From Pelagomonas calceolata (taxonomy: Eukaryota; Sar; Pelagophyceae; Pelagomonadales; Pelagomonadaceae): a stretch of 64,000 nt of DNA. The notes under the pieces were generated by a model that worked only from the letters and a program-made list of their open reading frames with translations, was not told where the DNA came from and ran no database searches. The position numbers were made by a program, and so were the translations under genes. Positions 63,999 through 64,000 of this stretch are shown here, piece after piece. Numbering within the stretch: position 1 is the first letter of the stretch; each line of letters opens with the position of its first letter. Location: NCBI GenBank assembly GCA_918797485.1, contig CAKKNE010000003.1:1054001-1118000 (forward strand), written 5' to 3'.

Positions 63999-64000
63999 TA

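Overview
This is nuclear DNA of a photosynthetic eukaryote with a compact, GC-rich genome. The best fit is a pelagophyte (stramenopile) alga close to Aureococcus. Three things point there: introner-type introns with CTGTGTGGAAATCAA terminal inverted repeats, of the kind described in Aureococcus; signal-peptide presequences with a NAFTPSAP or ALQAPP cleavage region typical of complex plastids; and a eukaryote-only gene set (XPD, PIG-T, tripeptidyl-peptidase II, HSF, PKA-like kinase). The species call is inference.

I recognise about 38 genes or gene remnants, most of them single-exon. Layout: 0-9 kb holds an acidic/basic nuclear-type protein, a tiny membrane ORF, a sulfotransferase, tripeptidyl-peptidase II and a DUF4470 protein. 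9-15 kb holds a short PIG-T, an unknown protein and an ankyrin/Tudor-like protein. 15-19 kb is a gene-poor stretch with a TPR fragment, a decayed FKBP, an unknown ORF and a mariner-like transposase scrap. 19-30 kb holds XPD helicase, an AlkB-like dioxygenase, an alpha/beta hydrolase, an ankyrin protein, proton-translocating transhydrogenase and an unknown two-exon gene. 31-42 kb holds a DEAH/DEVH RNA helicase, a mitochondrial carrier, a Nudix protein, a plastid-type isochorismatase, a WD40-C2-SH3 protein and a coiled-coil protein. 42-52 kb holds a DUF726 protein, a large unknown, a glutamyl-tRNA-reductase relative without its NADPH domain, a membrane protein, a LETM1-like protein and a heat-shock factor. 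52-64 kb holds an ankyrin/J-domain protein, a TMEM107-like fusion, WW and EF-hand proteins, a KAPE-rich protein, an RWD protein, a small membrane protein and the 3' part of an AGC kinase.

Two window-wide patterns matter most. (1) A roughly 24-bp element with GCTAGC/CTAGC arms around a CTGTAAGACA core lies 130-257 bp upstream of at least ten start codons. Where only one gene can own it, it always reads in that gene's direction. No copy was found between convergent genes. I know of no description of it. (2) Almost every intron I can define is an introner: 8-bp target-site copies, the donor GT or GC taken from the first target copy, the acceptor CACACAG from the right terminal repeat, and elements in either orientation. 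Precise removal restores HSF, FKBP, transhydrogenase and tripeptidyl-peptidase II protein alignments. Other points of interest are a catalytic-Asp-less AGC kinase, a DEGH Walker B box in XPD, and orphan introner cores in intergenic DNA.

Genes are spaced 100-550 bp apart. Divergent pairs share one promoter region. 3' spacers are short and AT-rich. No tRNA, rRNA, CRISPR or prokaryotic feature was seen.
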